Below are positions 24,687-34,134 of a stretch of 38,460 nt of DNA, one piece after another (position 1 is the first letter of the stretch; every line of letters begins with the position of its first letter). Under the pieces are notes generated by a model that made no database searches, had not been told where the DNA came from, and saw only the letters and a program-made list of their open reading frames with translations. This stretch comes from Bacteroidota bacterium. Lineage in GTDB: Bacteria > Bacteroidota > Bacteroidia > JAFLBG01. The stretch is taken from NCBI GenBank assembly GCA_017303975.1, contig JAFLBG010000037.1, positions 1-38,460 on the forward strand, written 5' to 3'. The position numbers and the translations under genes are program-made.

Positions 24687-25965
24687 AAGTGTTATTTTTA
24701 TAGTGCTTATTGGGGTTAATCTTTCTATTCTCCTGAATGGTTGTTTTACTAGTAGTAAACTCTCCAATCAAAACATTTCAAGCATGTATAAAAAGGAAAG
24801 TGTAGATGTACAGCCCGACTATATTGTTTACCACAACAGTAAAATGGAATCTATACTCTATTTTAAAATAAATTCCAAAGAACTTCTATACACCAAACAA
24901 CCCAACGGATATTTTGGATGCAAAGTACATTTAAACTATAAAATAAAAACAGGAATTGATAGCAAAGAAATTCTAGACAGTGCCACCACTATAATTTCTG
25001 ACTATATGGAAAATGACCAACTAACAGGGAAGGATATGTATGGCAAAATAGAAATGAAAGCACCCATAGGAAATTCATACATTCTGGAAATTACCCTAAC
25101 AGACATAAACAGAAATCAAGATTTTGTTACCTACCTACAGCTAGATAAATATAGCATACACAGCAATCAGAATTTTTTAGTTTGCGCAAACAATACAAAA
25201 ATCCCTAGTTTCAAAAATCATTTTCCTTACAACGAAAAAGTAAACATTACATACAGCCAAGCAATTGGCAGCAAACTATACGTTCGGTATTATAAAAAAG
25301 ATTTTCCTATTGCCAGTCCACCCTTTTCTGTAGCGGCTATTAAATCATTTGATTATAAATGCGACAGCACTTTTACTCTTGATTTATCGGATAGTTTAAC
25401 TACAACGGTAACAATCCCTGCAAAGGGCTTTCTGCACATTACAGCAGATACCCTCCAAAAACAAGGATTGACACTGTACTCTTTCTACAACTACTTTCCT
25501 GAAGTAAGCGCTCCGGAACAGTTAGTTTATCCATTAATTTATATAACATCTCAACAAGAATACAACGCCTTATTAAGTGCACCCAACAAAAAACAAGCAG
25601 TAGAAGAGTTTTGGGTTAAAATAGGTGGTAGTAAAGAAAGAGCAAGGGATTTAATAAAAAAATATTACGGGAGAGTAATAGAATCCAACAAACATTTTAC
25701 ATCTTATTTAGAGGGTTGGAAAACAGACAGAGGAATGATTTATATAATTTACGGAGCTCCTAATTATGTTTACAGAACAGCCAATTCAGAAAGTTGGACA
25801 TACGGAGAAGAAAACAATTTAATGTCACTAAACTATACATTTATAAAAGTAATAAATCCATTTACGAATAATGATTATTCAATTGACAGATCAAGCATCT
25901 ACAAAGACAGATGGTACAGAGCTGTTGATATTTGGAGACAAGGACGAATTTATTTAGACAACTAA
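24673..25965 (+). CDS. GWxTD-domain lipoprotein
   Basis: I take the ATG at 24673 (430 aa); the longer frame starts with TTG at 24661. The N-terminus is a lipoprotein signal with lipobox LLNGC, so the protein is probably attached to a membrane. The C-terminal third contains the name-giving motif EGWKTDRGMIYIIYGAPNYVYR followed by SWTYGEENN, as in the Bacteroidota GWxTD family. The middle is beta-rich (DYIVYHNSKMESILYFKINS, SNQNFLVCANNT). The molecular function of the family is not established. It overlaps rmuC by 14 bases and is followed after 2 bases by the rlmB start, so co-transcription is near certain. Confidence 0.88.
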   Translation: MKMSRSVIFIVLIGVNLSILLNGCFTSSKLSNQNISSMYKKESVDVQPDYIVYHNSKMESILYFKINSKELLYTKQPNGYFGCKVHLNYKIKTGIDSKEILDSATTIISDYMENDQLTGKDMYGKIEMKAPIGNSYILEITLTDINRNQDFVTYLQLDKYSIHSNQNFLVCANNTKIPSFKNHFPYNEKVNITYSQAIGSKLYVRYYKKDFPIASPPFSVAAIKSFDYKCDSTFTLDLSDSLTTTVTIPAKGFLHITADTLQKQGLTLYSFYNYFPEVSAPEQLVYPLIYITSQQEYNALLSAPNKKQAVEEFWVKIGGSKERARDLIKKYYGRVIESNKHFTSYLEGWKTDRGMIYIIYGAPNYVYRTANSESWTYGEENNLMSLNYTFIKVINPFTNNDYSIDRSSIYKDRWYRAVDIWRQGRIYLDN

Positions 25966-25967
25966 AC

Positions 25968-26723
25968 GTGCATCAAAAAGAAAACAACAACCAACTTATA
26001 TTTGGCATTCGTCCAATTATAGAAGCTATTGAATCCGGCAAAGAGATTGACAAAGTATTTGTACAACGTGCGTTAAGTGGCGATTTATTTAAATCACTCT
26101 TTAAACTATTGCGAGACAAAAACATATATTATCAATTTGTTCCACCACAAAAACTAAATTCACTTACCTCCAAAAACCATCAAGGAGTAGTGGCATACAT
26201 GGCTGTGGTAGAATATGAAAACATCTTCAATATTGTTCCTTCCTTATACGAAAAAGGCAAAACACCACTTATAATTGTATTAGACAGGGTAACCGATGTA
26301 CGTAATTTTGGCTCAATTGCCCGAACGGCAGAATGTATGGGAGTAGATGCAATTGTAATACCTAGCCAAGGAAGCGCACAAATAAACAGCGAAGCTGTAA
26401 AAGCATCTGCCGGAGCTATCTACAACATGAGTATTTGCAAACACGAAAACCTAAAAGATGTGTTGGATTTTTTAAAAGAATCCGGAATGCAAATAGTAGC
26501 AGCAAGCGAAAAAACAGACAAGTATATTTATGATATCCCACTAAAAGATGGAACCGTAATTATAATGGGATCGGAGGAAAATGGCGTATCAAGTGAATAC
26601 TTAAAACGCTGCAACTATACTGCGAAAATACCATTAATTGGCAAAACGGGCTCGTACAATGTTGCTGTTGCTACAGGTATTGTTTTATATGAAGTAGTAA
26701 GACAGAGAAACACTTCATCTTAA
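25968..26723 (+). CDS. rlmB: TrmH/SpoU-family rRNA 2'-O-methyltransferase (RlmB type)
   Basis: I place the start at the GTG at 25968, two bases after the GWxTD stop; the longer frame opens with TTG inside that gene. The protein is then 251 aa. An N-terminal L30e-like substrate-binding domain (LIFGIRPIIEAIESGKEIDKVFVQ ... NHQGVVAYM) precedes the trefoil-knot SPOUT domain: motif 1 LDRVTDVRNFGSIARTAE, motif 2 IIMGSEENGVSSEYL, motif 3 GSYNVAVATGIVLYEV. The HQG step and domain order fit RlmB, which methylates G2251 of 23S rRNA; a tRNA or other rRNA target cannot be ruled out. The Ser-Tyr in motif 3 replaces the usual Ser-Leu. Confidence 0.9.
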   Translation: MHQKENNNQLIFGIRPIIEAIESGKEIDKVFVQRALSGDLFKSLFKLLRDKNIYYQFVPPQKLNSLTSKNHQGVVAYMAVVEYENIFNIVPSLYEKGKTPLIIVLDRVTDVRNFGSIARTAECMGVDAIVIPSQGSAQINSEAVKASAGAIYNMSICKHENLKDVLDFLKESGMQIVAASEKTDKYIYDIPLKDGTVIIMGSEENGVSSEYLKRCNYTAKIPLIGKTGSYNVAVATGIVLYEVVRQRNTSS

Positions 26724-26853
26724 ATAAAAATAGCAAAATGTCATATTATTCCTAAGTCATAGTAAAGAAAGAGGAATTTGACCAAGCCGACAAAAGAGCA
26801 GAAATTTTAGTGGGGTTGTATTTTTTGGTAAATTGCAACCTTTATTTAGTATT

Positions 26854-29493
26854 ATGGAAGAAATCCCGAAAACATATAATCCGGCATCCATTGAGAATAA
26901 ATGGTACCAATATTGGTTAGATAACAAATTTTTCAAGTCGGTTCCAGATGAACGAGACCCCTACACCATTGTAATACCTCCGCCAAACGTAACAGGAGTG
27001 TTGCACATGGGGCACATGCTAAACAACACGATTCAAGATGTATTGATTAGAAGAGCTCGCATGCTTGGCAAAAACGCTTGTTGGGTACCGGGTACCGATC
27101 ATGCTTCTATTGCTACAGAAGCCAAAGTAGTTGCGTTGTTGAAAGAACAAGGTATTAAGAAGTCTGATTTATCTCGCGAAGAATTTTTAAAACACGCGTG
27201 GGATTGGAAAGAAAAATACGGAGGAATTATTTTAGAGCAGCTTAAAAAGCTAGGCGCATCCTGCGATTGGGACAGGACACGTTTTACCATGGAAGACGAT
27301 TTGAGCGAAGCGGTAATAGATGTGTTTATTGATTTGTACAAAAAGGGAAATATTTATCGTGGTGTACGAATGGTAAACTGGGATCCACAAGGTTTGACCG
27401 CTGTTTCGGACGAGGAAGTTATTTACAAAGAGGTAAATTCAAAGCTTTATTATGTAAAATATAAAATAGATGGAACGGCAGATGAATGGATAACCATCGC
27501 AACTACCCGCCCCGAAACTATCTTAGGGGACACTGCTGTTTGCGTACATCCGGAGGACGAACGCTACAATCATTTAAAAGGCAAAAAGGCTGTTATTCCT
27601 TTTGTGAATCGTGCTGTGCCCATTATTTTTGATGAATACATAGACAAAGAATTCGGAACAGGTGCACTAAAAGTGACTCCCGCACACGATATTAATGACT
27701 ACAATTTAGGAATTAAACATAATCTTGAAATAATTGATACGCTTACTCCCGATGGCAAGTTAAGTGCTGCGGCTGGACGTTACATAGGCGAAGACAGGTT
27801 TACTGTTCGTAAAAAAATTGTAAAAGAGTTAGAAGAGATTGGGCAAATTGTAAAAGTAGAAGACATAAAAAACAAGGTGGGCTACAGCGAGCGTACAGAT
27901 GCAGTTATAGAGCCAAAACTCTCCATGCAATGGTTTTTGAAAATGGACAAAATTTCAAAACCTGCATTAGACAATGTGTTGAATGGAGAAATCAAATTAA
28001 TTCCCGAAAAATTTGTAAACACCTACAAACATTGGATGGAAAATGTACACGACTGGTGCATTTCTCGCCAATTATGGTGGGGACAGCGTATTCCGGCATG
28101 GTACGATGACAAAGGAAATTGCGTGGTGGCCAAGACTCGCGAAGAAGCTGAAAAAGAATTGAAAATTAAGAATGAAAATTTAAAAATCGAAGAGATTAGA
28201 CAAGATGAAGATGTGTTGGACACCTGGTTTTCTTCTTGGTTGTGGCCTATCAGCGTATTCGATGGATTTAAAAATCCGGAGAATAAGGACATAAACTATT
28301 ACTATCCAACCAATGATTTGGTAACTGCTCCGGAAATTTTATTTTTCTGGGTGGCTCGTATGATTATTGCAGGATATGAGTATAGAGGCAAAAAGCCATT
28401 TACAAATGTGTATTTAACAGGAATTGTTCGCGATAAGCAAGGCAGAAAAATGAGCAAATCGCTTGGCAATTCGCCTGATCCGCTTGATTTAATAACTAAA
28501 TACAGCGCAGATGGCGTTCGGGTAGGAATGCTCTTGTGTTCGCCTGCAGGCAATGATTTGCCTTTTGACGAATCGTATTGCGAACAAGGCAGAAATTTTA
28601 CCAATAAAATTTGGAATGCATTTAGATTGATAAAAGGCTGGGAGGTTGATTCCAAGTTGCAACAACCTACAGCAAATAAAACTTCTATAGAATGGTTTGA
28701 AGCTCGATTTAATGAGCAATTGGGAGTTATTGATGATTTGTATTTGAAATACAGAATTTCAGAGGCATTGATGACAACATACAAATTAGTATGGGATGAT
28801 TTTTGCGCCTGGTACTTAGAAATGATAAAGCCAGATTTTATTGATGGAAAGCCCAATCCAATTGACAAAGCAACTCTTGAAGCAACTATCAATTTTTTTG
28901 AAAAAATATTAAAAGTGTTGCATCCGTTTATGCCTTTTATTACCGAGGAGTTGTGGAGTTTGGTAAAAGTACGCAATGAAAAAGACTGTATAATTGTTGC
29001 GGAGTGGCCTAAACTGGAAAAGATTAATAAAGATATCATCTCTAAAATTGACACATTAAAAGAATTAGTTGGTACGGTAAGAAATTTTCGTCAGCAAAAA
29101 AACATTTCACCCAAAGAGAAGTTAAATGTATTTGAGTTGGTTCCTACCATGAGAGAGGCGTGTAGATTAGACCCCCTTGCAATAAAATTGTCCAATCTAA
29201 GTTCTTATCAATATACGACAGTTAAGATTGATAAGGCCTACAGTTTTATGGTTAAAACAATTGAGTTGTATATTCCTTTGCAGGAAAAATTGAATGCAGA
29301 TGAAGAGCGTGAACGATTAACAAAAGAGTTAGATTACTATAAAGGCTTTTTAAAATCGGTTCAAATAAAACTTTCTAACGAAAAATTTGTTGCCAATGCC
29401 AAGCCCGAAATAATTGAAAACGAACGAAAAAAACTAGCGGATGCAGAAGCCAAAATAAAGGCGTTGGAAGAGCAATTAGCTAGGTTGAAGTAA
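26854..29493 (+). CDS. valS: valyl-tRNA synthetase
   Basis: The ATG at 26854 is preferred over the TTG at 26833, giving 879 aa. Class I signatures are present: the HIGH box as HMGH at 51-54 ([16 protein letters not shown]), the editing domain with [13 protein letters not shown], the KMSKS box at about 532 ([16 protein letters not shown]), the anticodon-binding domain ([20 protein letters not shown]) and the C-terminal coiled-coil tRNA arm ([16 protein letters not shown] ... [13 protein letters not shown]). It charges tRNA-Val and hydrolyses mis-made Thr-tRNA-Val. It is monocistronic in appearance; the 130 bases upstream contain no clear promoter or T-box. Confidence 0.98.
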   Translation: MEEIPKTYNPASIENKWYQYWLDNKFFKSVPDERDPYTIVIPPPNVTGVLHMGHMLNNTIQDVLIRRARMLGKNACWVPGTDHASIATEAKVVALLKEQGIKKSDLSREEFLKHAWDWKEKYGGIILEQLKKLGASCDWDRTRFTMEDDLSEAVIDVFIDLYKKGNIYRGVRMVNWDPQGLTAVSDEEVIYKEVNSKLYYVKYKIDGTADEWITIATTRPETILGDTAVCVHPEDERYNHLKGKKAVIPFVNRAVPIIFDEYIDKEFGTGALKVTPAHDINDYNLGIKHNLEIIDTLTPDGKLSAAAGRYIGEDRFTVRKKIVKELEEIGQIVKVEDIKNKVGYSERTDAVIEPKLSMQWFLKMDKISKPALDNVLNGEIKLIPEKFVNTYKHWMENVHDWCISRQLWWGQRIPAWYDDKGNCVVAKTREEAEKELKIKNENLKIEEIRQDEDVLDTWFSSWLWPISVFDGFKNPENKDINYYYPTNDLVTAPEILFFWVARMIIAGYEYRGKKPFTNVYLTGIVRDKQGRKMSKSLGNSPDPLDLITKYSADGVRVGMLLCSPAGNDLPFDESYCEQGRNFTNKIWNAFRLIKGWEVDSKLQQPTANKTSIEWFEARFNEQLGVIDDLYLKYRISEALMTTYKLVWDDFCAWYLEMIKPDFIDGKPNPIDKATLEATINFFEKILKVLHPFMPFITEELWSLVKVRNEKDCIIVAEWPKLEKINKDIISKIDTLKELVGTVRNFRQQKNISPKEKLNVFELVPTMREACRLDPLAIKLSNLSSYQYTTVKIDKAYSFMVKTIELYIPLQEKLNADEERERLTKELDYYKGFLKSVQIKLSNEKFVANAKPEIIENERKKLADAEAKIKALEEQLARLK

Positions 29494-29497
29494 TATT

Positions 29498-29529
29498 TTT
29501 GATTGAGACAATAAAACGATGTAGTTTTG
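29498..29529 (+). promoter_or_regulatory. strong Bacteroidota-type promoter before the tiny lipoproteins
   Basis: TTTG (29498-29501), 20 bases, then TAGTTTTG (29522-29529) fits the -33 TTTG / -7 TAnnTTTG consensus exactly. Transcription should begin around 29533-29536, only a few bases before the ATG at 29537, so the mRNA would be leaderless or nearly so. Confidence 0.65.
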
Positions 29530-29536
29530 CTTAAAT

Positions 29537-29677
29537 ATGCGCAGAGTTTCCTTTATATTTTTGGTTTTATTTGGAATGTCATTATTGTTGACAACAGAAA
29601 CTGGCTGCAAGTCTATTAAAAAAAACAAATGTGCCGATTGCCCCGATTTAAGCAAAAAGCCTAAAAGAAAAAGATAA
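29537..29677 (+). CDS. 46-aa putative lipoprotein, paired copy 1
   Basis: The frame starts at the ATG at 29537 and ends in TAA at 29675-29677. A hydrophobic signal (FIFLVLFGMSLLLTT) leads to a lipobox-like TETGC with Cys24. The mature part is only about 23 residues, very basic, with the pattern NKCADCPDLSKKPKRKR. A consensus promoter lies immediately upstream and a second tiny lipoprotein follows 6 bases later. Both end with a Cys-Pro motif after a lysine-rich stretch, which argues that both are real. Function unknown. Confidence 0.65.
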   Translation: MRRVSFIFLVLFGMSLLLTTETGCKSIKKNKCADCPDLSKKPKRKR

Positions 29678-29683
29678 ATCAGA

Positions 29684-29812
29684 ATGAAAAAAGTAGTGTT
29701 ATCCGTATTTATAGTAGTTTTTACTATAGTTTGTTTAAGTTCTTGTGGTTCTTCCAAAAAATCGGGCAAAAAAAAATCGAATGTAGATAATTGCCCAAGT
29801 TGGGGTGGTTAA
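29684..29812 (+). CDS. 42-aa putative lipoprotein, paired copy 2
   Basis: The ATG at 29684 begins a signal (KKVVLSVFIVVFTIVCLSS) with lipobox LSSC, Cys21, followed by GSSKKSGKKKSNVDNCPSWGG. The mature peptide is 22 residues. Like its neighbour it has a lysine-rich segment and then a Cys-Pro step (NCPSWGG against DCPDLSK). It sits 6 bases downstream of copy 1 and 56 bases upstream of feoA, so the three may share a transcript. Function unknown. Confidence 0.65.
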   Translation: MKKVVLSVFIVVFTIVCLSSCGSSKKSGKKKSNVDNCPSWGG

Positions 29813-29868
29813 AAAATACCCCTTTGTAGGTACATTCAAATCGAAGTTTATTCATACCTTTCAACACT

Positions 29869-30096
29869 ATGTTGCAAAAGAAAATATCTGATTTAAAGGT
29901 AGGAGAAGAAGCTGTCATATCTTATTTTCTACATGATTATATTGCACAGCATATAATTCCACTTGGTTTAATTCCCAATCAAAAAATAATTGTAGAGCAC
30001 ATTGCCCCAATGGGAAGCCCAATTGCACTAAACATAAATGGCGATATTTTAGCAATTAGAAAAGATATTGCTTCTGAAGTAGTTGTTTCGCAGTAA
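29869..30096 (+). CDS. feoA: FeoA family protein
   Basis: This 75-aa SH3-like protein matches the FeoA pattern: DLKVGEEAVISYF, then IIPLGLIPNQKIIVEHIAPMGSPIALNINGDILAIRKDIASEVVV, with the typical LGL-PG-type and NG-x-x-AIR elements. FeoA is the small cytoplasmic partner of the ferrous-iron transporter FeoB. It lies 14 bases before the FeoB start codon. No feoC is seen. I could not find a convincing Fur box upstream. Confidence 0.93.
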   Translation: MLQKKISDLKVGEEAVISYFLHDYIAQHIIPLGLIPNQKIIVEHIAPMGSPIALNINGDILAIRKDIASEVVVSQ

Positions 30097-30110
30097 AATT
30101 GTCCTACCTA

Positions 30111-32084
30111 ATGCAGTTGACTGAGGTACATAAGAAAATAAAAATTGCGCTGGTAGGCACACCAAATTCAGGCAAATCCACACTATTCAATCAACTTACA
30201 GGACTTAAACAAAAAACCGGAAATTTTGCAGGAGTAACGGTAGATAAAAAAAGTGGTATCTATAAAATTATCGATACGAAAAACCAACTAACAGAGGTTA
30301 GTATAATCGATTTGCCTGGTATTTACTCTTTTGAAGCCAATTCTATTGACGAGGAAATTGCTGTTAATGTGCTTAGCAATAAAAATAATCCAGATAATCC
30401 AGACGCTTTTGTTTTTGTAATTGATGCAACGAACCTAAGGCGAAATCTGTATCTGCTTTCTAAACTAATTCCTTTAAACAAGCCAATGGCAATTGTTGTA
30501 ACAATGTCGGATGTGTTAGAGAAAGAAAAGCGCAGTTTGAATTTAGAAAAATTGGCAGAGCTTACTGGTCTTTCTGTTTTTGGCGTAAATGCAAGAAATG
30601 GTAAAAACATCATGCAGCTTAAGCAGAAGTTGGTTTCTGATTTTAAAATAGGAAACACTAATTTGTTTTTTCATGATGACAGCGATGAAAACTGGGAGCA
30701 GAGAGAGCTTCGTTTATTTAAAAGGGTAGATGAATTAGTAGATAGTGTATTAGAGAAACGACATTTATTTTCAGATTCGCTCTCAAAAAAAGCCGATAAA
30801 ATTTTAACTCATAAAGTTGGAGGGTATTTGATTTTTGTATTGATTCTATCCTTCATTTTTCAAGCAGTATTTTGGGTTGCGGCATATCCTATGGAATGGA
30901 TAGAAAATTTTTTCTCGTATGCATCTAGTTTTTTGACCGAAAAACTTCCACCTACTAAACTTACGAGCCTGCTTGTGGATGGTGTATTGGCAGGGCTTGG
31001 AGGCGTTATAATTTTCATACCGCAAATTGCGTTTCTTTTTGGTGCTTTAGCCATATTGGAGGATACAGGCTATATGTCGCGTGTAAGTTTTATAATGGAC
31101 AGATTGATGAAAAGTATTGGTCTGAATGGGAAGTCGGTTATTCCACTGGTAAGTGGTGTAGCATGTGCAGTTCCCGCAATAATGAGTACACGAATAATTG
31201 CAGGTTGGAAAGAGCGATTGATAACTATTCTTGTTATTCCTTTAACTAGCTGCTCTGCGAGGCTGCCGGTATTTACATTGCTCATTGGCATTTTTGTTCC
31301 GTCTGTTAATTATGGGATTTTTAATCTACAAGGCTTGTTTTTAATGGGCCTTTATTTGCTTGGTTTCTTGTCGGTAATAGTTGTGGCAATTGTTCTGAAT
31401 GTACTTATTAAAAATAAAGAGAAGAGTTTTTTTGTACTTGAACTGCCTGCTTATAAATCTCCACATTGGAAGAATGTTGGAATAACTATCGTAACTAAAG
31501 TAAAGACTTTTGTTGGAGATGCAGGAGGAATAATAATTGCGATATCAATTGTACTGTGGTTTTTAGCATCTCATGCTCCGAATGACCGACATAAGGATAT
31601 TACTGAGAAATACGACAAACTGATAATGCTTAATCCCGAAAAAAAGGCTGAATTGAATGCTGAAATGTTTGCTAAAAAACTGGAAGTTTCCTACGCAGGC
31701 ATTGGAGGTAAGTTTATTGAGCCACTTATTAAACCTTTGGGCTTTGACTGGAAAATTGGCATTGCACTTATAACATCCTTTGCGGCTAGAGAAGTTTTTG
31801 TGGGAACTATTTCTACAATTTATAGTGTTGGAAATGCTGAAAATGAAGGCCCAATTAGAGAGGTGCTAAAAAAAGAAATTAATCCAGATACGCTAAAGCC
31901 TCAATATTCAATAGCTGTATGCGTATCTCTATTACTATTTTATGTATTTGCCTTACAATGCATGAGTACATTGGCTGTTGTATATCGTGAAACAAAAAGT
32001 ACAAAATGGACTGTTATTCAGTTTCTATATACAGGAGTTTTAGCCTATATGTCAAGTTATATTGCTTTTTCGTTACTCAGCTAA
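30111..32084 (+). CDS. feoB: ferrous iron transport protein B
   Basis: The ATG at 30111 gives 657 aa; an in-frame TTG at 30099 is the alternative. The N-terminal G domain has G1 GTPNSGKST, G2 region NFAGVTVDKKSG and G3 DLPGIYSF. The expected G4 NxxD reads TMSD, a substitution of the Asn. The membrane part has the gate segments SGVACAVPAIMSTRI, TSCSARLPVFTLLIG and FAAREVFVGTISTIY, followed by ALQCMSTLAVVYRET. It imports Fe2+ across the inner membrane. It is somewhat shorter than E. coli FeoB (773 aa), as is common in Bacteroidota. The following gene starts inside its stop codon (TAATG). Confidence 0.96.
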   Translation: MQLTEVHKKIKIALVGTPNSGKSTLFNQLTGLKQKTGNFAGVTVDKKSGIYKIIDTKNQLTEVSIIDLPGIYSFEANSIDEEIAVNVLSNKNNPDNPDAFVFVIDATNLRRNLYLLSKLIPLNKPMAIVVTMSDVLEKEKRSLNLEKLAELTGLSVFGVNARNGKNIMQLKQKLVSDFKIGNTNLFFHDDSDENWEQRELRLFKRVDELVDSVLEKRHLFSDSLSKKADKILTHKVGGYLIFVLILSFIFQAVFWVAAYPMEWIENFFSYASSFLTEKLPPTKLTSLLVDGVLAGLGGVIIFIPQIAFLFGALAILEDTGYMSRVSFIMDRLMKSIGLNGKSVIPLVSGVACAVPAIMSTRIIAGWKERLITILVIPLTSCSARLPVFTLLIGIFVPSVNYGIFNLQGLFLMGLYLLGFLSVIVVAIVLNVLIKNKEKSFFVLELPAYKSPHWKNVGITIVTKVKTFVGDAGGIIIAISIVLWFLASHAPNDRHKDITEKYDKLIMLNPEKKAELNAEMFAKKLEVSYAGIGGKFIEPLIKPLGFDWKIGIALITSFAAREVFVGTISTIYSVGNAENEGPIREVLKKEINPDTLKPQYSIAVCVSLLLFYVFALQCMSTLAVVYRETKSTKWTVIQFLYTGVLAYMSSYIAFSLLS

Positions 32085-32707
32085 TGCATCCTCAAGTAGA
32101 AAGAAATAAGAGTATTTTGCAAAAGTACATCCCCGAATCGACTGTATTTACAGTAGCCATGTGGGTGCATCAGTACGATTTTAAATTAAAAATTAAAAAA
32201 TCTCGTTCAACCAAATTGGGTGATTACAGACATCCGATTGCAGGGCAAAATCATCAGATTACAATAAACCACGATTTAAATAAATATGCATTTTTAATTA
32301 CATTAATTCATGAGGTGGCTCATTTAACTTGTTGGCTAAAATTTAAAAACAGCGTAAAGCCACACGGAGATGAATGGAAAAAAGAATATCATTTACTGAT
32401 AGATCCTTTCATAAAAGCAGCCGTTTTTCCGGAAGATATAACGCATGCACTAATCAAACATTTTAAAAATCCAAAAGCTTCTAGTTGCACAGATGTTCAT
32501 TTGTATTCGGTGCTTAAAAAATATGACACTCGTAATTCAAATCATTTATTCGTAAAAGATTTACCAAACTCCGCATTGTTCGAAACAAAGGAGGGAAGAG
32601 TATTTAAAAGAGGCGAAAAAGTAAGAACCCGATACAAATGTGTAGAACAAAGTACAGGCAGAGTTTACTTGTTTAGTCCTTTGGCAGATGTTCTATTGAA
32701 AAACTAA
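32084..32707 (+). CDS. SprT-like zinc metalloprotease-fold protein
   Basis: The start is the ATG at 32084 overlapping the feoB stop (207 aa); the longer frame within feoB begins with TTG. The zinc motif HEVAH is at about 85-89 (TLIHEVAHLTCW), with a likely third ligand in the downstream KPHGDEWKKEY. This fits the SprT-like family, known in eukaryotes (Spartan) as a DNA-protein crosslink protease; bacterial members are largely uncharacterised. The C-terminal half lacks the CxxC zinc ribbon often found in SprT but has basic KRGEKVRTRYKC and a final beta-rich segment. Linkage to feoB may be purely translational. Confidence 0.85.
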   Translation: MHPQVERNKSILQKYIPESTVFTVAMWVHQYDFKLKIKKSRSTKLGDYRHPIAGQNHQITINHDLNKYAFLITLIHEVAHLTCWLKFKNSVKPHGDEWKKEYHLLIDPFIKAAVFPEDITHALIKHFKNPKASSCTDVHLYSVLKKYDTRNSNHLFVKDLPNSALFETKEGRVFKRGEKVRTRYKCVEQSTGRVYLFSPLADVLLKN

Positions 32708-32708
32708 T

Positions 32709-32722
32709 CTGACAAAAATCAG
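32709..32722 (+). terminator. possible weak terminator after the SprT-like gene
   Basis: CTGA and TCAG flank a CAAAAA loop and are followed by TTTTTA. The stem is only 4 bp, so termination efficiency would be poor. Confidence 0.25.
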
Positions 32723-32753
32723 TTTTTATAGCGTACAACATTTACTTCAGCGA

Positions 32754-32761
32754 TAATTTTG
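32754..32761 (+). promoter_or_regulatory. possible -7 element before the coiled-coil gene
   Basis: TAATTTTG fits TAnnTTTG and lies 38 bases before the ATG at 32800. No TTTG is found at the expected -33 distance, so this is a half-match only. Confidence 0.3.
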
Positions 32762-32799
32762 TATCTTTCCGCACTAAAGTTATTTGCTTTAATAACGAA

Positions 32800-34134
32800 A
32801 TGCATCCACATAGTAATTACAATAAGAAATTAAGGCTATTATTTATCCTTTGTATATTCTCTATTTCAAATCTATTTTCTCAAAAAGTTGTTGGGTATTT
32901 AGAATTGGCCGGGCGGGCGCAAAAGGCAAACAAAGACTTGTCTGGGGCAACTATTCGATTGTATAAAAATGGGATGCTAGAAAAAGAACTTATTTCAGGT
33001 CGTAATGGAAAATTTAAGTTTTTTGTTGATTTTGGGTATGATTATAAACTAACTTTTGCTGCGAAAGAATGTGTAGATATGCATCTTATTATTGCAGCAA
33101 AAATCCCTAAAGATAAATACCACATAATGCCCTATTACGACTTGGGAGATATACCATTTTTCGAACCGGAATCTAAAATTGTGAATGTCGAAAAATTTAA
33201 GCAGCCTTTTTTGAAAATAATTTTTGATGGCAATAAATTATTTAAAGATGATGAAAATTATACTATTGATTTTAATAAAGAGGTATATGTAGATCCGGCA
33301 GCGGAGGCTTTAGCAGAAGCTGAGCGAAAAGCTCACGAAAAAGATGTGCAATATGCCGCAGAAAAAGAAAGACGAGATGCAGAAGAATTAGCAAAGCGCA
33401 AACAAGAAAGTGCTGCTTTAGAGCAAGCTAGGTTATTAGCGGAACAACGTGCATTAGAAGAACAGCGTATAAGAGAAGAGCTTGAAAAACTGAAAGAAGA
33501 AAAGGAACATCAAGCTGCTATGCTCGAGAAAAACAACTCTGTGGCTATGGCAAAAGAGGATATGAAGCTATTGGAAGAACGAGAACACAAAACTATTGTA
33601 GAGAAGAAAAACAAGAATATTAAGACAACTTTCGAAAGCGACTTGTTAAAACAAATAGCAGAAAATGAACGTGAACTAAAAGAAATTGAATTTGCTAAAG
33701 TTAAATCAGAAGCAGAAGGAGCATCAGTAATTTACAAAATGCGAAAGGAAACAGAAGCTAAAGCAAATGCCGATTATATAAGAACACAGGAATTTTCGAA
33801 AAACAAAAAATCACTTGTAAATAAACAGATAGTTATGCGTTACAATAAAAGAATTTTAACGGCAGCAGCTTTTGCAGAACGCTCGGTAAAAATTGATTCG
33901 CAAACCTCTCTTCCTGATCCCGGAACTTTCAAAATATCCAATCCTACCAACTATTCTGTAACAATTGACGATGGAATGTTTAAAACTACTACTACGATAA
34001 TGCTTACAACTAATAATAAGACGGATATTTACAAAAAAGAAAAATATGTTTTTGGGATGTATTCTTTTTATAAAAACAATACTCCAATTAATGAATTAGA
34101 GTACAAAACAGATGTTTCAAAGTATATTAAATAA
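32800..34134 (+). CDS. secreted coiled-coil protein, paralogue 1
   Basis: This 444-aa protein has a signal peptide (LRLLFILCIFSISNLFSQ) and three parts. The N-terminal domain (about 30-165) looks like a carboxypeptidase-regulatory/transthyretin-like fold: GATIRLYKNGMLEKELISGRNGKFKFFVDFGYDYKLTFAAK. Residues about 170-320 form a charged Ala/Glu/Lys coiled coil. The C-terminal domain ends DIYKKEKYVFGMYSFYKNNTPINE. The partial minus-strand gene at 36692-38460 shares both the N-terminal (YGHDYIFVFAKPGY) and C-terminal (DTYKKIVYNWGGVFYFKNDLAIT) patterns, so the two are paralogues. It overlaps the following sensor gene by 23 bases. It probably lies in the periplasm. Automatic annotation might call it TolA-like on composition alone. 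Confidence 0.75.
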   Translation: MHPHSNYNKKLRLLFILCIFSISNLFSQKVVGYLELAGRAQKANKDLSGATIRLYKNGMLEKELISGRNGKFKFFVDFGYDYKLTFAAKECVDMHLIIAAKIPKDKYHIMPYYDLGDIPFFEPESKIVNVEKFKQPFLKIIFDGNKLFKDDENYTIDFNKEVYVDPAAEALAEAERKAHEKDVQYAAEKERRDAEELAKRKQESAALEQARLLAEQRALEEQRIREELEKLKEEKEHQAAMLEKNNSVAMAKEDMKLLEEREHKTIVEKKNKNIKTTFESDLLKQIAENERELKEIEFAKVKSEAEGASVIYKMRKETEAKANADYIRTQEFSKNKKSLVNKQIVMRYNKRILTAAAFAERSVKIDSQTSLPDPGTFKISNPTNYSVTIDDGMFKTTTTIMLTTNNKTDIYKKEKYVFGMYSFYKNNTPINELEYKTDVSKYIK

